Positions 11,894-25,548 of a stretch of 64,000 nucleotides of DNA are shown piece by piece; position 1 is the first letter of the stretch; each line of letters opens with the position of its first letter. The notes beneath the pieces are model-generated. The model saw nothing but the letters and a program-made list of their open reading frames with translations, was not told where the DNA came from and made no database searches. Where the stretch lies: positions 219,265-283,264 of the forward strand of contig JBAIAC010000055.1 of the NCBI GenBank assembly GCA_037349315.1, in the 5' to 3' direction. Position numbers and translations under genes: made by a program. The DNA comes from Chelydra serpentina. Taxonomy: Eukaryota; Chordata; Testudines; Chelydridae.

Positions 11894-14800
11894 ATGGAGC
11901 CAGCCGCTGCCCGGCCCCCCTGCCCGGGCCCTGAGAGCTGGGGTGCCACCGCCAGGCCTTGGCGAGCTGGGAGCTGGGACGTCCCGCGGGGGCCGGGGCC
12001 CTCCCGGCGTTTCCAAGTGAGGCCCCTGCAGGCGGCGTCGGCCCAGAGGGCCCTTGGCCTCCCGTGCCTCAGCCTGCAGGAGCGGATCAGGTTCTTCCAG
12101 AAGAGCTTGGCTGCCAGCAAGGAACCCAGCCCCCAGGCCCCCAACCCCAGGGCCCGGGGGGGGCAGGAGCCGAGGCCCAGTGGAAGGGACTGGCCGCCCC
12201 GCAGGAGTGAGGAGAGAGCCCCGTCTAGCGGGGGCCCAGCCCTGCGCCCCAGCAGCTCCGGGCCCCCTGCCCGGATGGAGCCAGCTGGGGAGACGCGGCC
12301 TCCCCCTGGCGGGGGCAGAGGCCCCAGCATGGGGCCAGGCTGCTCTGTCAGGGAGCAGGTTCGCGCCTTCGAGCTGCGCTTTGGGGCCAGCCAGGCTCCC
12401 TGCGGGGCTGCTGCCCCCCAGGGCAGAGGTGGGCTGACGGGGGCCCCAGCAGCCGGGCCCCAGCAAAGCCGGGCAGCCTGGGGCAGGGAGCAGGAGCCAC
12501 GGCCCCCCGGCAAAGGGCAACGACTCTCAGCCCTGCCAGCCAGGCTGGGTCTGGCCCAGCCGGAGCCACCGGCCCCTGAGCAGCCCCAGGGTGGCAGGAA
12601 GGGCAGCTCAGCCCTTGGCCTGGGGCCGCTGAGGGCAGGAGCCAGAGCGCCGGGGCTGCCCCAGCCCCCCACAGACGCCGGCAGACCCAAGGCGGCCCAG
12701 GGGGAAGGTCCAGCTGGCGAGTGGCTGCCGGGGGCCCGGCCTGCTGGGGGGCCATTCCAGAGCCCCCTGCCCAGGCGCGGCCCCTGGACATCCTCCCCGC
12801 TCCCCGCAGAGAGCAGGGCCCCAGAGCCGGCCTGGGGCCTAGGGGAGTCCGACGGGGACGACTCGGACTCCACAGAGTCCTCCCTCACCGCCCCCAGTGA
12901 GCAGAGCCAGCCCGACGGCAGGAGCTTCGCCCTCAGGTGGGTAGCCGGGCTGGAGCCGGCCCTGGGATGCTTTGGGGTCTCCCCGTCTCCCCTCCAAGCA
13001 GCCTGGGGCTGGGGAGCTCTCGCCCCCTTCCGCTATGCCGGGGGGCTGGCACCCTCCCGGTACCAAAGCCAGGGTCATTCCTGTACCGTGTGCCCCTGGC
13101 TGGGTGTGCAAACGTCAAAGCCCAGAGCCAGCCCTCCTTGGCAGAGCCGGGCAGGACCCAGGGGCCAGGAGCTGAGCGGGAAGGGCAGGGAGCAGGGCTC
13201 TGCCAGAGTGGGTGAGGGCCTTTGGTGCCTGAACCCTAGGGAGATAGGGACAGGGCTGGAGGGCGGGGGTGGGCGCTGGGGGGCAGTGCTGGGACGTGAG
13301 GGGCAGGGCAGGTGGGGGCAGGTGTGGGTGCTGGGGGGCAGGGCTGGGGGGTAGTGCTGGGAGGTGGAGGGCAGGGTTTGTGAGGGGCAGTGCTGGGGGG
13401 CAGTGTTGGGAGGTGGGGGCAGGTGTGGGTGCTGGGGGGCAGGCGTGGGGGCTGGGGGGCAGTGTTGGGAGGTGGGGGGCAGGGCTGGAGGCAGTGCTGG
13501 GAGGTGGGGGCAGGGCTGGGTGGGCAGGTGTGGGTACTGGGGGGCAGTGCTGGGAGGTGGGGAGCAGTTTTGGAAGGTTGGGGGTGCTGGGGGGCAGTGC
13601 TGCGAGGTGGGGGGCAGGGTTGGTGGGGGGCCGGTGTGGGTGCTGGGGGCACCATGGGGGGGTGGACGCCTGGCCGTGATGGGGTTTCTCCTGCCCCCAG
13701 CCTGGCCGAGCTGAGGGAGTTTGGCCTGGACGGGAAGGAGGCGCCCCTGGACGAGGGACGCTCTGCATCGCTGAGCTCCAGCCTGTCCGGCCTGTCCGTG
13801 GTGTCCCTGATCCCGGCCCATGACCTGGAGCGGCTGCTGGAGGAGGTGAAGGGCCTGGGAGACGAGAGCCAGCAGGTATGTGCTGCCCGAGGGGGCGCCG
13901 GCCGCTGTCTGTCTGTCCCCCTCACCGTGCACACGGGACCCGTCCTTCCGGCTGGGCCCCGGGCCCCTGGCAGGACCGAGCCGGGTTGGGTGGGGTCTGA
14001 GTGAAGAGGCTTGGGCCGGGGCTCCGTGTCGGGGCTCCCCGTCGGGCTGGGGCTCCGTGTCGGGGCTCCCCGTCGGGCCGGGGCTCCGTGTCGGGGCTCC
14101 CCGTCGGGCCGGGGCTCCGTGTCGGGCCGGGGCTCCGTGTCGGGGCTCCCCATTGGGCCGGGGCTCGTGGGGATGCGTCATTCCCCAGCCCAGGTGCCTG
14201 GACGCAGACCGGGATGGAGCGGAGCCTCCCGCCCCCAGCCCCTGATGCGTCTCTCTCCCAGCAGCACCTCAGGGAGGTCCAGGTGGTCGTGCTGCACAAG
14301 GACGAGGGGGCCGGGCTGGGCTTCAGCCTGGCAGGGGGGAGCGACCAGCACACGAGGGTGACGGTGAGTGTCGGGGTCCCCCAGGGAGCAGCAGGGGGCG
14401 GGGGGGAGCCTGGGGCCGGCAGGGCCGGCGGGATGAGAGTGGAGGGGGAGCCTTGACTCTAGGGGCTAACGGCTCAGCCCCCTGCCCTGATTCCCTGCAG
14501 GTCCACTGGGTCTTTGCCAGCGGCCTGGCCGCCCAGGAGGGCACCATCCAGCCGGGGGATGAGGTTCTCTCCATCAACGGGCACTCGCTGACGGGCTGCA
14601 GCCACGGGGAGGCGCTGCGAACGCTGCACCGGGCCCGGCCCGCCCGCCAGGCCATTGTGGTGCTGCGGAAGGGGAGAGTGGAGGGGCCCCCCAACGGCCC
14701 CCTCCCAGCGCCGGGCCCACAGCCCCTTCCCTCAGCACCAGGTGAGTGACGGCCAGACGAGGCCCTGAGATGAACAGGGAGGGGCTGGCGTCTGACGGCT

Positions 14801-15636
14801 CCGTCTGTCCGTCCCCCCGCAGACGCCAGGGTGAGGCCCGTGCAGCTGGTGAAAGACGCCAACGGACTCCGATTCAGCCTGGACGGGGGACGGGGGTCGC
14901 TGCAGGGGGACAGGCCGCTGACCGTCAAGAAGATTTTCCAGGGTGAGACCGGGGAGGGGGGCAGCGTAGGGGGCAGACAGGGCTGCCCCGCTAGGGCAAG
15001 CCCCACTCCGGAGGCCTCTGCGTGAAGCAGGTCTGGCATTAGAGACCCCAGCCCAGCTGGCAGCCTCCCTCAGTGGCCGGCCATGGAGACTGAGACGCTC
15101 TGGGGCATGGGGGGGGGGGCGGGTCGGAGCTCGCCCGGTGCCCCCTGTGCTGCCCCTGATCCCGGAGCAGCGACCGCCTGTCTGCAGGGCTGCAGAGCTG
15201 GAGAGGGAGGGAGACATGGGAGCAGCTCCCAGCTCATCGCTGCCCTGTGGGTCTCATCAGGGAGCCCTGGCTTTACCCTCCCGGGGGGCTCAGGGAACAA
15301 AGCCCCCCATTGCAAGCAGAGAGCCCCCCCACCCCCCGGGCTGTCCCCACAGCTGTCCCTCTCCCCATGGTCCTGCTTCATCACCCTGGCTGCATGTGGC
15401 CCCAGTGCAGTCCCTGACACGCCAGTAGCCCCTGGCTCCTCACCCTGGTGTCCAGGCTCCTCACCCTGGTGTCTCCCGCAGGGGGCCCCAAGGACCTACT
15501 GGAGCCTGGGGATGAGCTGCTCCAGATCGGGGAGAGGAGCCTGCAGGGGCTGATGCGGCTGGAGGCTTGGCACCTCATCAGGGCCCTGCCCATGGGACCC
15601 GTCCAGCTCCTCGTGAGAAAGAGGGCGAATCCCTGA
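11894..15636 (+). CDS. Pro-interleukin-16-like protein with two C-terminal PDZ domains
   Basis: Six exons: 11894-12936, 13701-13875, 14262-14363, 14501-14741, 14823-14942, 15482-15636. Phases join into 611 codons plus TGA, close to the 631-residue leukocyte form of human pro-IL-16. The N-terminal 350 residues are Pro/Gly/Ser-rich with an acidic serine cluster (GESDGDDSDSTESS, possible CK2 sites). PDZ-A (about residues 408-505) reads VVVLHKDEGAGLGFSLAGG and QEGTIQPGDEVLSINGHSL, very like pro-IL-16. PDZ-B (about 522-611) reads GRGSLQGDRPLTVKKIF, then LEPGDELLQIG, LMRLEAWHLIRALPMGPVQL, like mature IL-16. Differences: the carboxylate-binding GLGF of PDZ-B is GLRF, the RRKS motif near the human C terminus reads RKRA, and no IL-16-type caspase site is seen between the PDZ domains. 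An in-frame TAG at 11870-11872 precedes the ATG; an upstream exon is possible. Exon 3 has a CAGCAG acceptor and may start three bases later. Confidence 0.85.
13262..13650. repeat. Minisatellite in intron 1 of the IL-16-like gene
   Basis: G-rich tandem repeats of roughly 35-45 bases, core ggggggcagtgctgggagg with ggcaggtgtgggtgctgg. They fill most of the intron between 12936 and 13701. Confidence 0.85.
14008..14168. repeat. 31-base minisatellite in intron 2 of the IL-16-like gene
   Basis: About five copies of a 31-base unit built from ggggctccgtgtc and ggggctccccgtcgggcc. Confidence 0.85.
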
Positions 15637-16370
15637 CGGCCGTGAGATCTGCACCCAGACCGGACTCGAGCCCCCAACAGCGCCGGCGTCTCCAGATGGC
15701 TGGGGCGGACACTTGCCTCCCGCAGAGCCAGCACAGAGTGGGTTTTCTCTGTGGGGGGCTTGTTTCCTGGCCTCAGTTTCCCTGTCCATACAATGGGGAA
15801 CATAATCCTGCCTTCGTCTGGCCTGTTTCTATCGTGAGCACCTCAGGGCAGGGACAGTCCCCGTGTGACTGGGCTGTGCCTGGCCCAATGGGCCCTGATT
15901 TTGGTGGGGATCTAGCAGGACGGGGCCCCTGATCTCACTCAGGGTATGTGACACGCTCAGCACGAGGGGCCCGATCTCTCTGGGGTGGGGGCCGCACCCA
16001 GCGCGAGGGCCCCGATCTCTCTGGGGTGGGGGCCACGCCCGGCACGAGGGCCCCGATCTCTCTGGGGTGGGGGCCACGCCCGGCACGAGGGCCTGGCACG
16101 AGGGACCCCAATCTCTCTGGGGTGGGGGCCATGCCCGGCACGAGGGCCTGGCACGAGGGGGCCCGATCTCTCTGGGATGGGGGCCATGCCCGGCACGAGG
16201 GGCCCCGATCTCTCTGGGGTGGGGGCCATGCCTGGCACGAGGGGCCCCGATGTCTCTGGGGTGGGGGCCGCACCCAGTGCGAGGGGCCCTGATTTCTCTG
16301 GGTCTGGGCAGGACATGGTGGGGGAGGGTTGAAAAGTAAACACAATAAAAGGCAGAACAATGGGATGTGT
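15637..16370 (+). other. 3' UTR of the IL-16-like gene, with MIR-like piece and poly(A) signal
   Basis: A MIR-like 3' part is visible near 15755-15870 (cctcagtttccctgtccat, then acaatggggaacataat). It is followed by the minisatellite at 15955-16300 and then AATAAA at 16344-16349 with GT-rich sequence downstream. Assignment to this gene is inference from position and strand. Confidence 0.6.
15955..16300. repeat. About 42-base minisatellite
   Basis: Eight or so copies of a unit of the form gatctctctggggtgggggcc plus acgcccggcacgaggggcc. Some units carry an extra 'cctggcacgaggg' step. It would be transcribed as part of the IL-16-like 3' UTR. Confidence 0.9.
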
Positions 16371-16479
16371 GTGTGTGTTTGTTACAAGTTGTTACTTTTA
16401 TTGTTTATGCTAATTTCTGGAGGGGGGGGCGGGAATCCCGCGTGTCCCAGTTTGACCCTCCCCCTGCGACCCAAACACA

Positions 16480-16892
16480 ACAATGGGAGGGGCGGGGCCA
16501 GGCAGCTGCGCAGAAAGAAAAAACATTTTACGACCCATGCATGACGTGCTTTACGGCGACACAGGCTGCCTCGGTTTACGGCAGAAGGGAGAGCTAGAGC
16601 GAGACTCACGACAGTGGCCTTGTTTTGCGGTGGCGAAGCAGAAATAGGAGTGCGACGTGGGAGGTTTCGCTTTACGGCGGCGCTCAGCGCGCCCGATGAC
16701 TGTGGGAAATCGGAGCGCGTCGGGCTGGTGTCGCTTTACGGCGGCGCGGCACCAATCAGGCCGCAATCGCCTCCTCGCGACACTGGGCGGCCGGGCTTGA
16801 TGTGCGAAGGGGGAAATCACGGCAGCGGCCGCGCTTTGCGGTAGAGGCAGCAGCGCGACAGAGGGGCCGTCTGGCTTTACGGCAGTAGCGGG
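16480..16892 (+). promoter_or_regulatory. HAX1: HAX1 promoter with repeated TTTACGGC motif
   Basis: The CpG-rich upstream region contains five TTTACGGC copies starting at about 16550, 16575, 16671, 16735 and 16876. Two variants reading TTTTGCGGT or CTTTGCGGT lie near 16622 and 16834. Most copies extend to GCTTTACGGCGGC or GCTTTACGGCAG. A CCAAT box (caccaatcagg) lies near 16750. No TATA box is seen. The last copy is about ten bases from the ATG, so transcription may start within the array. Confidence 0.6.
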
Positions 16893-19953
<3,061 letters not shown>

Positions 19954-20690
19954 CCCCGGCCTCCCTTGGAGCATCCCTGGGAGTCCCCGTACGTAACCCT
20001 GGCGTGCCGGGGGGGCGGGAGTGCCAGGACGCCGGGCCCAGGCATCCCTACTTCCTAGGCGCTGGAAGAGGGCGTCTCTCCAGCCTGCCGCGAGGGGACT
20101 CTGCATGCTCAGCCTTCCCTCGGAGACGGGGTGACCCTGCCTCCAGCTGTGTCGAGACATGGCTGGCTGCCAGGCAGCAGGGTGACCGGCGGAGATGCTG
20201 CCCGTAGCCTTCCATGGGTGGGAAGCGGGGCCTGGGCCCAGGCAGCGGCAGCCGCTTGGGGTCTCTCAGGCGGGGGAGGAAGAGGCCCCGTTGAGTCACC
20301 TGCTCTTGGGATGGGGCAGCGGCAGCAGGCTCAGGGGAGGGGCGTTGATGGTTCGTCTGGTCCGACAGGTGGGGGCTGCCGGGCGGCTCTGCCCCATCGC
20401 AAGCCTGGCAGGTGCTGCTCCCCCAGCTGTGGGGGACACCTGCCTCTCTTCCGGGTCTGCTGCCGGGTGTGGGGGTGAGCAGCAGGGGGGCACTCTCACT
20501 CCAGCTGCCCTGTATTGCAGGCATGTCTGAACCCCAGCAGCGAAACCCGAGGCTGTGCCAGGCCCCGGTGCCCTGTGCTGGACGGCCTGCCTGCTTTCCA
20601 GGGGGATCACTGAGCCGCAGTCCCCTCCTGCCCCCGCGGGGGGCACTGTGTACGTGCAGAGGAATAAAGTCTATTTATGCTACAGGCTTG
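19954..20690 (+). other. HAX1: HAX1 3' UTR, possibly containing an intron
   Basis: The poly(A) signal AATAAA lies at 20663-20668. A donor-like gtacgtaac near 19989 and a good acceptor (ccctgtattgcag ending at 20520) could remove about 530 bases of it. If unspliced the 3' UTR is about 730 bases. Splicing here is inference. Confidence 0.55.
20663..20668 (+). terminator. HAX1: Poly(A) signal of HAX1
   Basis: AATAAA in the context gcagaggAATAAAgtctattt, followed by a G/T-containing stretch. Confidence 0.8.
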
Positions 20691-21917
20691 GGGTGAGCTG
20701 TCTGGGAGCGCCCGGTACCCACCAGTGCAGGGCAGAGCCTCTGTGCCCCTCACGCTGGGGGGAGCAGGAGCAGAGAGGGAACCAGTCCTGGGTGCTGGCG
20801 GGGGGTGAGGGGGGTTGGCACCTCCCCTCCCATCTGCAGCCACTGGCAGGAATGAGATGAGGTTGGTGGCCTGCCCTGAACTGGCACCTGCCACCGGGAA
20901 GTGATGGGCCTGCCCCAGCTCTGAGGGCTGTGGGAGAATGGAGACCCCTCAGCCGGGTGCTCAAGGCAGCAGCCGCTGGGCCTGAGCCTGGGGTGAGAAC
21001 GGTGCTAGGTGTGGGGAGCAGAGCTGCTCTGGGACTGAGCTCAGGCTTCCCCTAGCTGCTGGAGCGTCCCGAGGGGTAGAGAACCCTCAGCCCGGGCATT
21101 GCTGGCTGCAGGGCCTGCCTACCCTGGCTCTGTGCCCTCCTGCCTGCACCGCTCCTTCCTCTGGCGGTTAATTACACCCCCCCTGGCTCTGCTTACGCCT
21201 CCCCTGGGCCCCTCTCGAGCCCTGGGGCTGGGACTGTTCCAAGAGCTGTTTAATTAGCGGAGTCTATCGGTGTATGTGTCCAAGCGCCCTGCGTAGGTAA
21301 GGGTGGGAGACAGACGGGTTCCCAGGAACCCCGTTGATTTCGCTGCAGGGGCAGGGAGTCGACACAGGTCCCCGATGAGCTGCAGAGAGGAGCCAGGGGC
21401 AACCCCGGTGCCTGAAGTCTGACCTCATGCTGTGAGGCGCTAAGCATCCTGGGTACTGCTATGCAAATCGCCTCTGGGGGCACAGAGCTGAGAGGAAGCC
21501 CCTGCTGAGAGCATGCAGCCTCCCCTGCTGGGGGCACGGTGCAGTGCAAGCTGCTCCCGCCCCTCTCCCCTGCGCCAAAACAAAGGTCACTGCACTGCCC
21601 CCCACCCCAGGCTGCTCCCAGTGGGAGCCCTCAGGAAATGGGGCCAACCGCAGCCACGTGGAGCCGCTGCTCCCAGCATGCAGTCCTCCAGGGCCCGGAG
21701 CCCTTCGCTTCCCGCATGGCCCCGGGGGTGAGAACCGGAGAGAGAGGAAGAGGTGCCCCCGGGCCCTGAAGGGGTCAGCCACCAGCATCTCTCTGTCAGT
21801 CACAGTCTGCTCCAGCACATGGTCCTTGTGGCCCTGCAGGTCCCCTCGGGGTGTGTGCTGGCCTGCTCCCCGCCTCCCCCCAGCCATGCCCCCTCGCCCT
21901 GCGGGGGCTGGGAGCCG

Positions 21918-22985
21918 GGCAGATCAGCTTCCTGTCCCTGTGGTTCCTCTGGCAGGTGCTGGGCATCGTGAATGCAGGAACAAGGGCATCCCCCAGGGGC
22001 TGTAGGGCTGCTGGTTCTGGCTAGTGGCCTCTCCATGGGCTTTTGCTGCTCCAGCTCTGGGATTTCAGGCCGTGCCTGAATACTTGGCAGGCTGGGGTGC
22101 CCAGGTCTGGGGTGCCCAGGGGGTGAAGGCAAAACCCTTCTGGCTGGTGGGGGTGCGCTGGGCACCAGGCCACCCCAAGGTGCTGTGGGGGTGAGAAGGG
22201 GCTCAGGGCCCCAGCCTGGCAGCTGGAGGGAAGGGGAGAGTGAAAACTCCCTGAGCACCATCTCCTGGGCAGAGAACTGAGTGGGGCCAGGGGAGGGAAG
22301 ATTCCTGCCTAGCTGGGCAGAGGGAGCTCGACCCCCATGGAGGGGGAGGCATGTGACGGCCCGGGAAAGGGGGGGGGGGCATGTCTCTGGGCTCTGCCCT
22401 GCCCGCGAGCCCTTCAGGCAGCAGGAAATGTCACCAGCTCCAGCCTGGGGTGGGCTGGGCCGTGCTCGCCAGCAGCTGCCACCTCCTCCTGCATCCCAGC
22501 ATCCCCCGCTCTTGTCTCGGGCCTGGCATAGGGCTGGGTCTGGCTCAGGACCCTCCCCCTTTTACTTACCCCAGGGGCCCGGGCTGCTGCATTGCAGAGC
22601 TCTCTGCTGGGATGGGGTGCAGCCTTGCATGCTGGGACTCCCGCGGCACCTCTGCATTGAACCTGGGCTTCAGTCCGCTCTGGTTTGCGGCATGACCCCC
22701 CACGACGTCGGCGCCAGGGCTGGGCTTTGGCCCCTGGGCCACCCCCCTCCCCGCATCCCCGAGCCCAGCATGTGCTCGGTGTAAAGCTCCCTTCCCACCA
22801 GCGCCCTGGCTCCGTGTCCCCTGGCACGTCTGACCTGCCCCTCGCCCCGTGCGCTCTCCCCCGGTGCTGGCAGTGGCTGGAGGGGGCTCCCCCAGCAGGT
22901 TCAGCTGTGGGCTCGGCCCTCTACCAGCTGTTCATGGAGGTGAAATGCCCAGGAAAAGCCCAGCGGAGATCGGCTGAGTTTGCCA
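21918..22985 (+). pseudogene. AQP10: Decayed aquaglyceroporin at the AQP10 position
   Basis: Two exon-like remnants are seen. The first (about 21920-22110) reads QISFLSLWFLWQVLG, then after a frame break RNKGIPQGL, a TAG stop at 22003-22005, and in the same frame EYLAGWGAQV. These align in order with human AQP10 YLSLNNGFLDQVLG, RNKGVPAGL and TYVAGWGPEV as I recall them. The second NPA motif is degraded to an 'APAL' remnant, with roughly ten codons missing. The second (22874 to about 22985, after an intact acceptor) reads WLEGAPPAGSAVGSALYQLF, matching the last membrane segment (PLVGATVGTATYQLLV), and continues KCPGKAQ. Strand and place between HAX1 and ATP8B2 are those of AQP10 in mammals. 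Upstream exons with the first NPA motif could not be fixed; weak candidates lie near 21080 and 21430-21540. The frameshift, stop and loss of the pore motif argue for a pseudogene, barring assembly error. Confidence 0.7.
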
Positions 22986-22999
22986 TCCCTTGTGCAGTA

Positions 23000-24880
23000 G
23001 GCTGGGCCAGGCAGGGCTCAGTCACGGGGCCCCCCAGCCTGGGCATAGGAGGGACAGGAACGCTCTGCCCTGAACACCCTCTGTGCAGACGCATGTGTGA
23101 GCCGCAGTCCCTGCCTGTAGCATCCTCCAGGGTCAACCTGCTGTTACAGACGGGCAGACACGGACCGATGGAAGGCTCCAGGTAAATCCCAGGCCGAGAT
23201 GGCACAGGCTGGCATGTGACCAGGTGAGAAGGCATCGGGCACAGCACCCTCACCCCACGGGCGACCCGAGATCCCCAGGCCTGGGAGCGTGCCCTGCTAC
23301 TCTGCAAGAGCAACCGATGGATTCTGGTGCAATTTCGGTGCAGGGCGCTGAGGTCCCTTGGGCATCCTCTCATGTGTGGATCCCAGGGGTTTCTCGGTCC
23401 TTCCCCTCGCCGGCAGTATAGACGTGAACTGACCAGCGGCTGGCACGGCCGGGCCCTGAGCTAGCCACAGCAGACATGCTGGTAATATTGGTGTCTGTAA
23501 CATCAGAAAACAGCCAGAGGACCCTGGGGGTGGGGGTGTGGCTGGGTCAGTGCAGTAGGGCTGGGAGAAGAGGGCTGGGGGGTTGCAAATGGGGACAGAG
23601 GAGCAGTGGGGAGCCCAGGGGGCTGCAGCCTGGGATTGAGGGTGGCAGCAGGGCTGTGTGGCCAGCATTGGCCAGTGCCTGCGCTGGGCCCCAGGCACAG
23701 GGGGCCCCTTTAGGGTTTGTGGCCCTGCCACTGAGCCAAGCCCCTGCCTGGGGCTCCAGGCTGGCTCACTCTCTGCCTCCTGCAGACCCAGCGCGGGAAG
23801 TGAAAGTCGAGGCATCTCGGCCCATCCCAGGCCCTGCCTCTCTCCCCCGCCCCACCCGCGGCAGGCTGGCAGGGCGGGCAGCAGGATGCCAGCACGCCCG
23901 GCCCCCGTGCAGCATTTCCTGGGGTGCGTGTGCCCCACTAGAGGCCGCCACTGCCCCTTGCACAGGGGCTTGTGCACACACACCAGCTGCGGCATTCCTG
24001 GCCTTCCAGGAGTGCCCAAGACTGTGAGCTGAGCAGGGCGGGAGGGACTGTCCCAGCCCCTGGGCTGCTTCCTCCCTAGATCCCAGGGCAGCAAACCCCA
24101 GGGGGGCTCGGCTGAGCCAGGCACGGGGCCATGTGGAACGGGAAGCCAGAGCAGGGGCTGGCCCAGGTCCCAGCTGGGCAGGGCCTGGAGGGAGCAGGGC
24201 CTGCAGGGCAGCAGATAAACCCCTGAGCCTGCTGCTCTGGGGCTCCCAGACTCACTGGCACCTCTGGGCTTGGAGCAGCCGGGGCCTGCTTCGCCTGGTG
24301 CAGGTAGCTCCAGGGGCCAGGCCGGGACCGTGCCAGACTGTTCCCTAGGGCTGGGGTGTAAATGTCCCACGGCCCGTTATAAACCCGTGTGAATCCCCTC
24401 CCCCTCTCAGCCCAGCCGGTGAGAAACAGCTGCCACCGGTGCTCAGAGGTGGCTGCACTGCAGTGAGGGGTGAGGTGGTTGCAGGGACAGAGCCGGCGCT
24501 GGCCGATGTGGCGTGTGGGGGTTGCGGCTGGCGGAGGCTGCCGGACCCAGCGTGCTGTGCAGACCGGCCGTGTCTGCGTCACACCCCAGACGTGTGTCAC
24601 TGGCACTGCCCCGGGGGCGGGCAGCAGGAGAGCATCCCCTGCTGGCTGTACCAGTCACTGCAGCACCAGAGGAGTGTCCGGGTGACAAGGTGGGGGCGGC
24701 GAGATCTGCAGGGGGCAGGGACAGGCATTGCCGCAGGTAACGGAGGATTCCCGGCCTGGAGAAGAGCTGCCTGGCTCCAAAGCTTCTCCCCCCCACCTTG
24801 TCTCTCGACGATGCTGGGACCACTGGGTACAACAGCACGGCAGGCAGAGAAGGAGCCAGGCAGACCCGGGAGCAAACCGG
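23000..24880. other. Intergenic region without a supported gene
   Basis: Only GC-rich unique sequence with scattered short open frames on both strands; none resembles a known protein. No LTR, LINE or satellite array is evident until the minisatellite that begins near 24885. Confidence 0.5.
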
Positions 24881-24884
24881 GTCC

Positions 24885-25395
24885 AGAGGGGAGGCCTGGT
24901 ACCAAGTTAGCGCCGAGCTAGCCGGAGAAGGAGCCGGGGGCCGGGTACCGGGTCCATGCCCAGCTAGGAGAGAAGGAGCTGGGAGGCCGGGTACCGGGTC
25001 CGTGCCCAGCTAGGAGGGAAGGAGCCGGGGGCCGGGTACCGGGTCCGTGCCCAGCTAGGAGAGAAGGAGACGGGGGGCTGGGTACCGGGTCCGTGCCCAG
25101 CTAGGAGGGAAGGAGCCGGGGGCCGGGTACCAGGTCCATGCCCAGCTAGGAGAGAAGGGGCCGGGTACCGGGTCCGTGCCCAGCTAGGAGAGAAGGAGAC
25201 GGGGGGCGGGGGTACCGGGTCCATGCCCAGCTAGGAGGGAAGGAGCCGGGAGGCCGGGTACCGGGTCCGTGCCCAGCTAAGAGAGAAGGAGATGGGGGGC
25301 CGGGTCCCGGGTCCGTGCCCAGCTAGGAGAGAAGGAGCCGGGAGGCCGGGTACCGGGTCCGTGCCCAGCTAGGAGAGAAGGAGACGGGGGGCCGG
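24885..25395. repeat. About 46-base minisatellite, left block
   Basis: About eleven copies of a unit with the pattern ccgggtaccgggtccgtg, cccagctaggagagaagg, agccgggggg. Typical left-block units carry 'cagctaggagagaag'. Confidence 0.9.
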
Positions 25396-25403
25396 GTCCC
25401 AGG

Positions 25404-25540
25404 CAATGTTCCCTCTAATTTTTGACAGGCCGTGTGCGGAAAAAAAATTTCTTCTGTGCAAATTTTTGTGCGTGAGGTGTTTCGCTGTGTGCGCGGGGTT
25501 TAGGATCTGTGTGCGCGTGTACAGCTTAGAGGGAACAGTG
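25404..25540. mobile_element. hAT-type MITE (137 bases) with 8-base target-site duplication
   Basis: The element starts CAATGTTCCCTCTAA and ends TTAGAGGGAACAGTG. The ends are inverted repeats of 15 bases with one mismatch. It is flanked by gtcccagg at 25396-25403 and again at 25541-25548, an exact 8-base target-site duplication as made by hAT transposases. Removing the element and one flank restores a normal minisatellite unit (gggtcccaggtccgtgcc). It has no coding capacity, so it would have been moved by a transposase supplied in trans. Confidence 0.88.
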
Positions 25541-25548
25541 GTCCCAGG

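Noticed and set aside
11492..12888. Long minus-strand frames opposite exon 1 of the IL-16-like gene
   Set aside because: They mirror a GC-rich coding exon; no recognisable domain, and the + strand has the phase-consistent PDZ gene.
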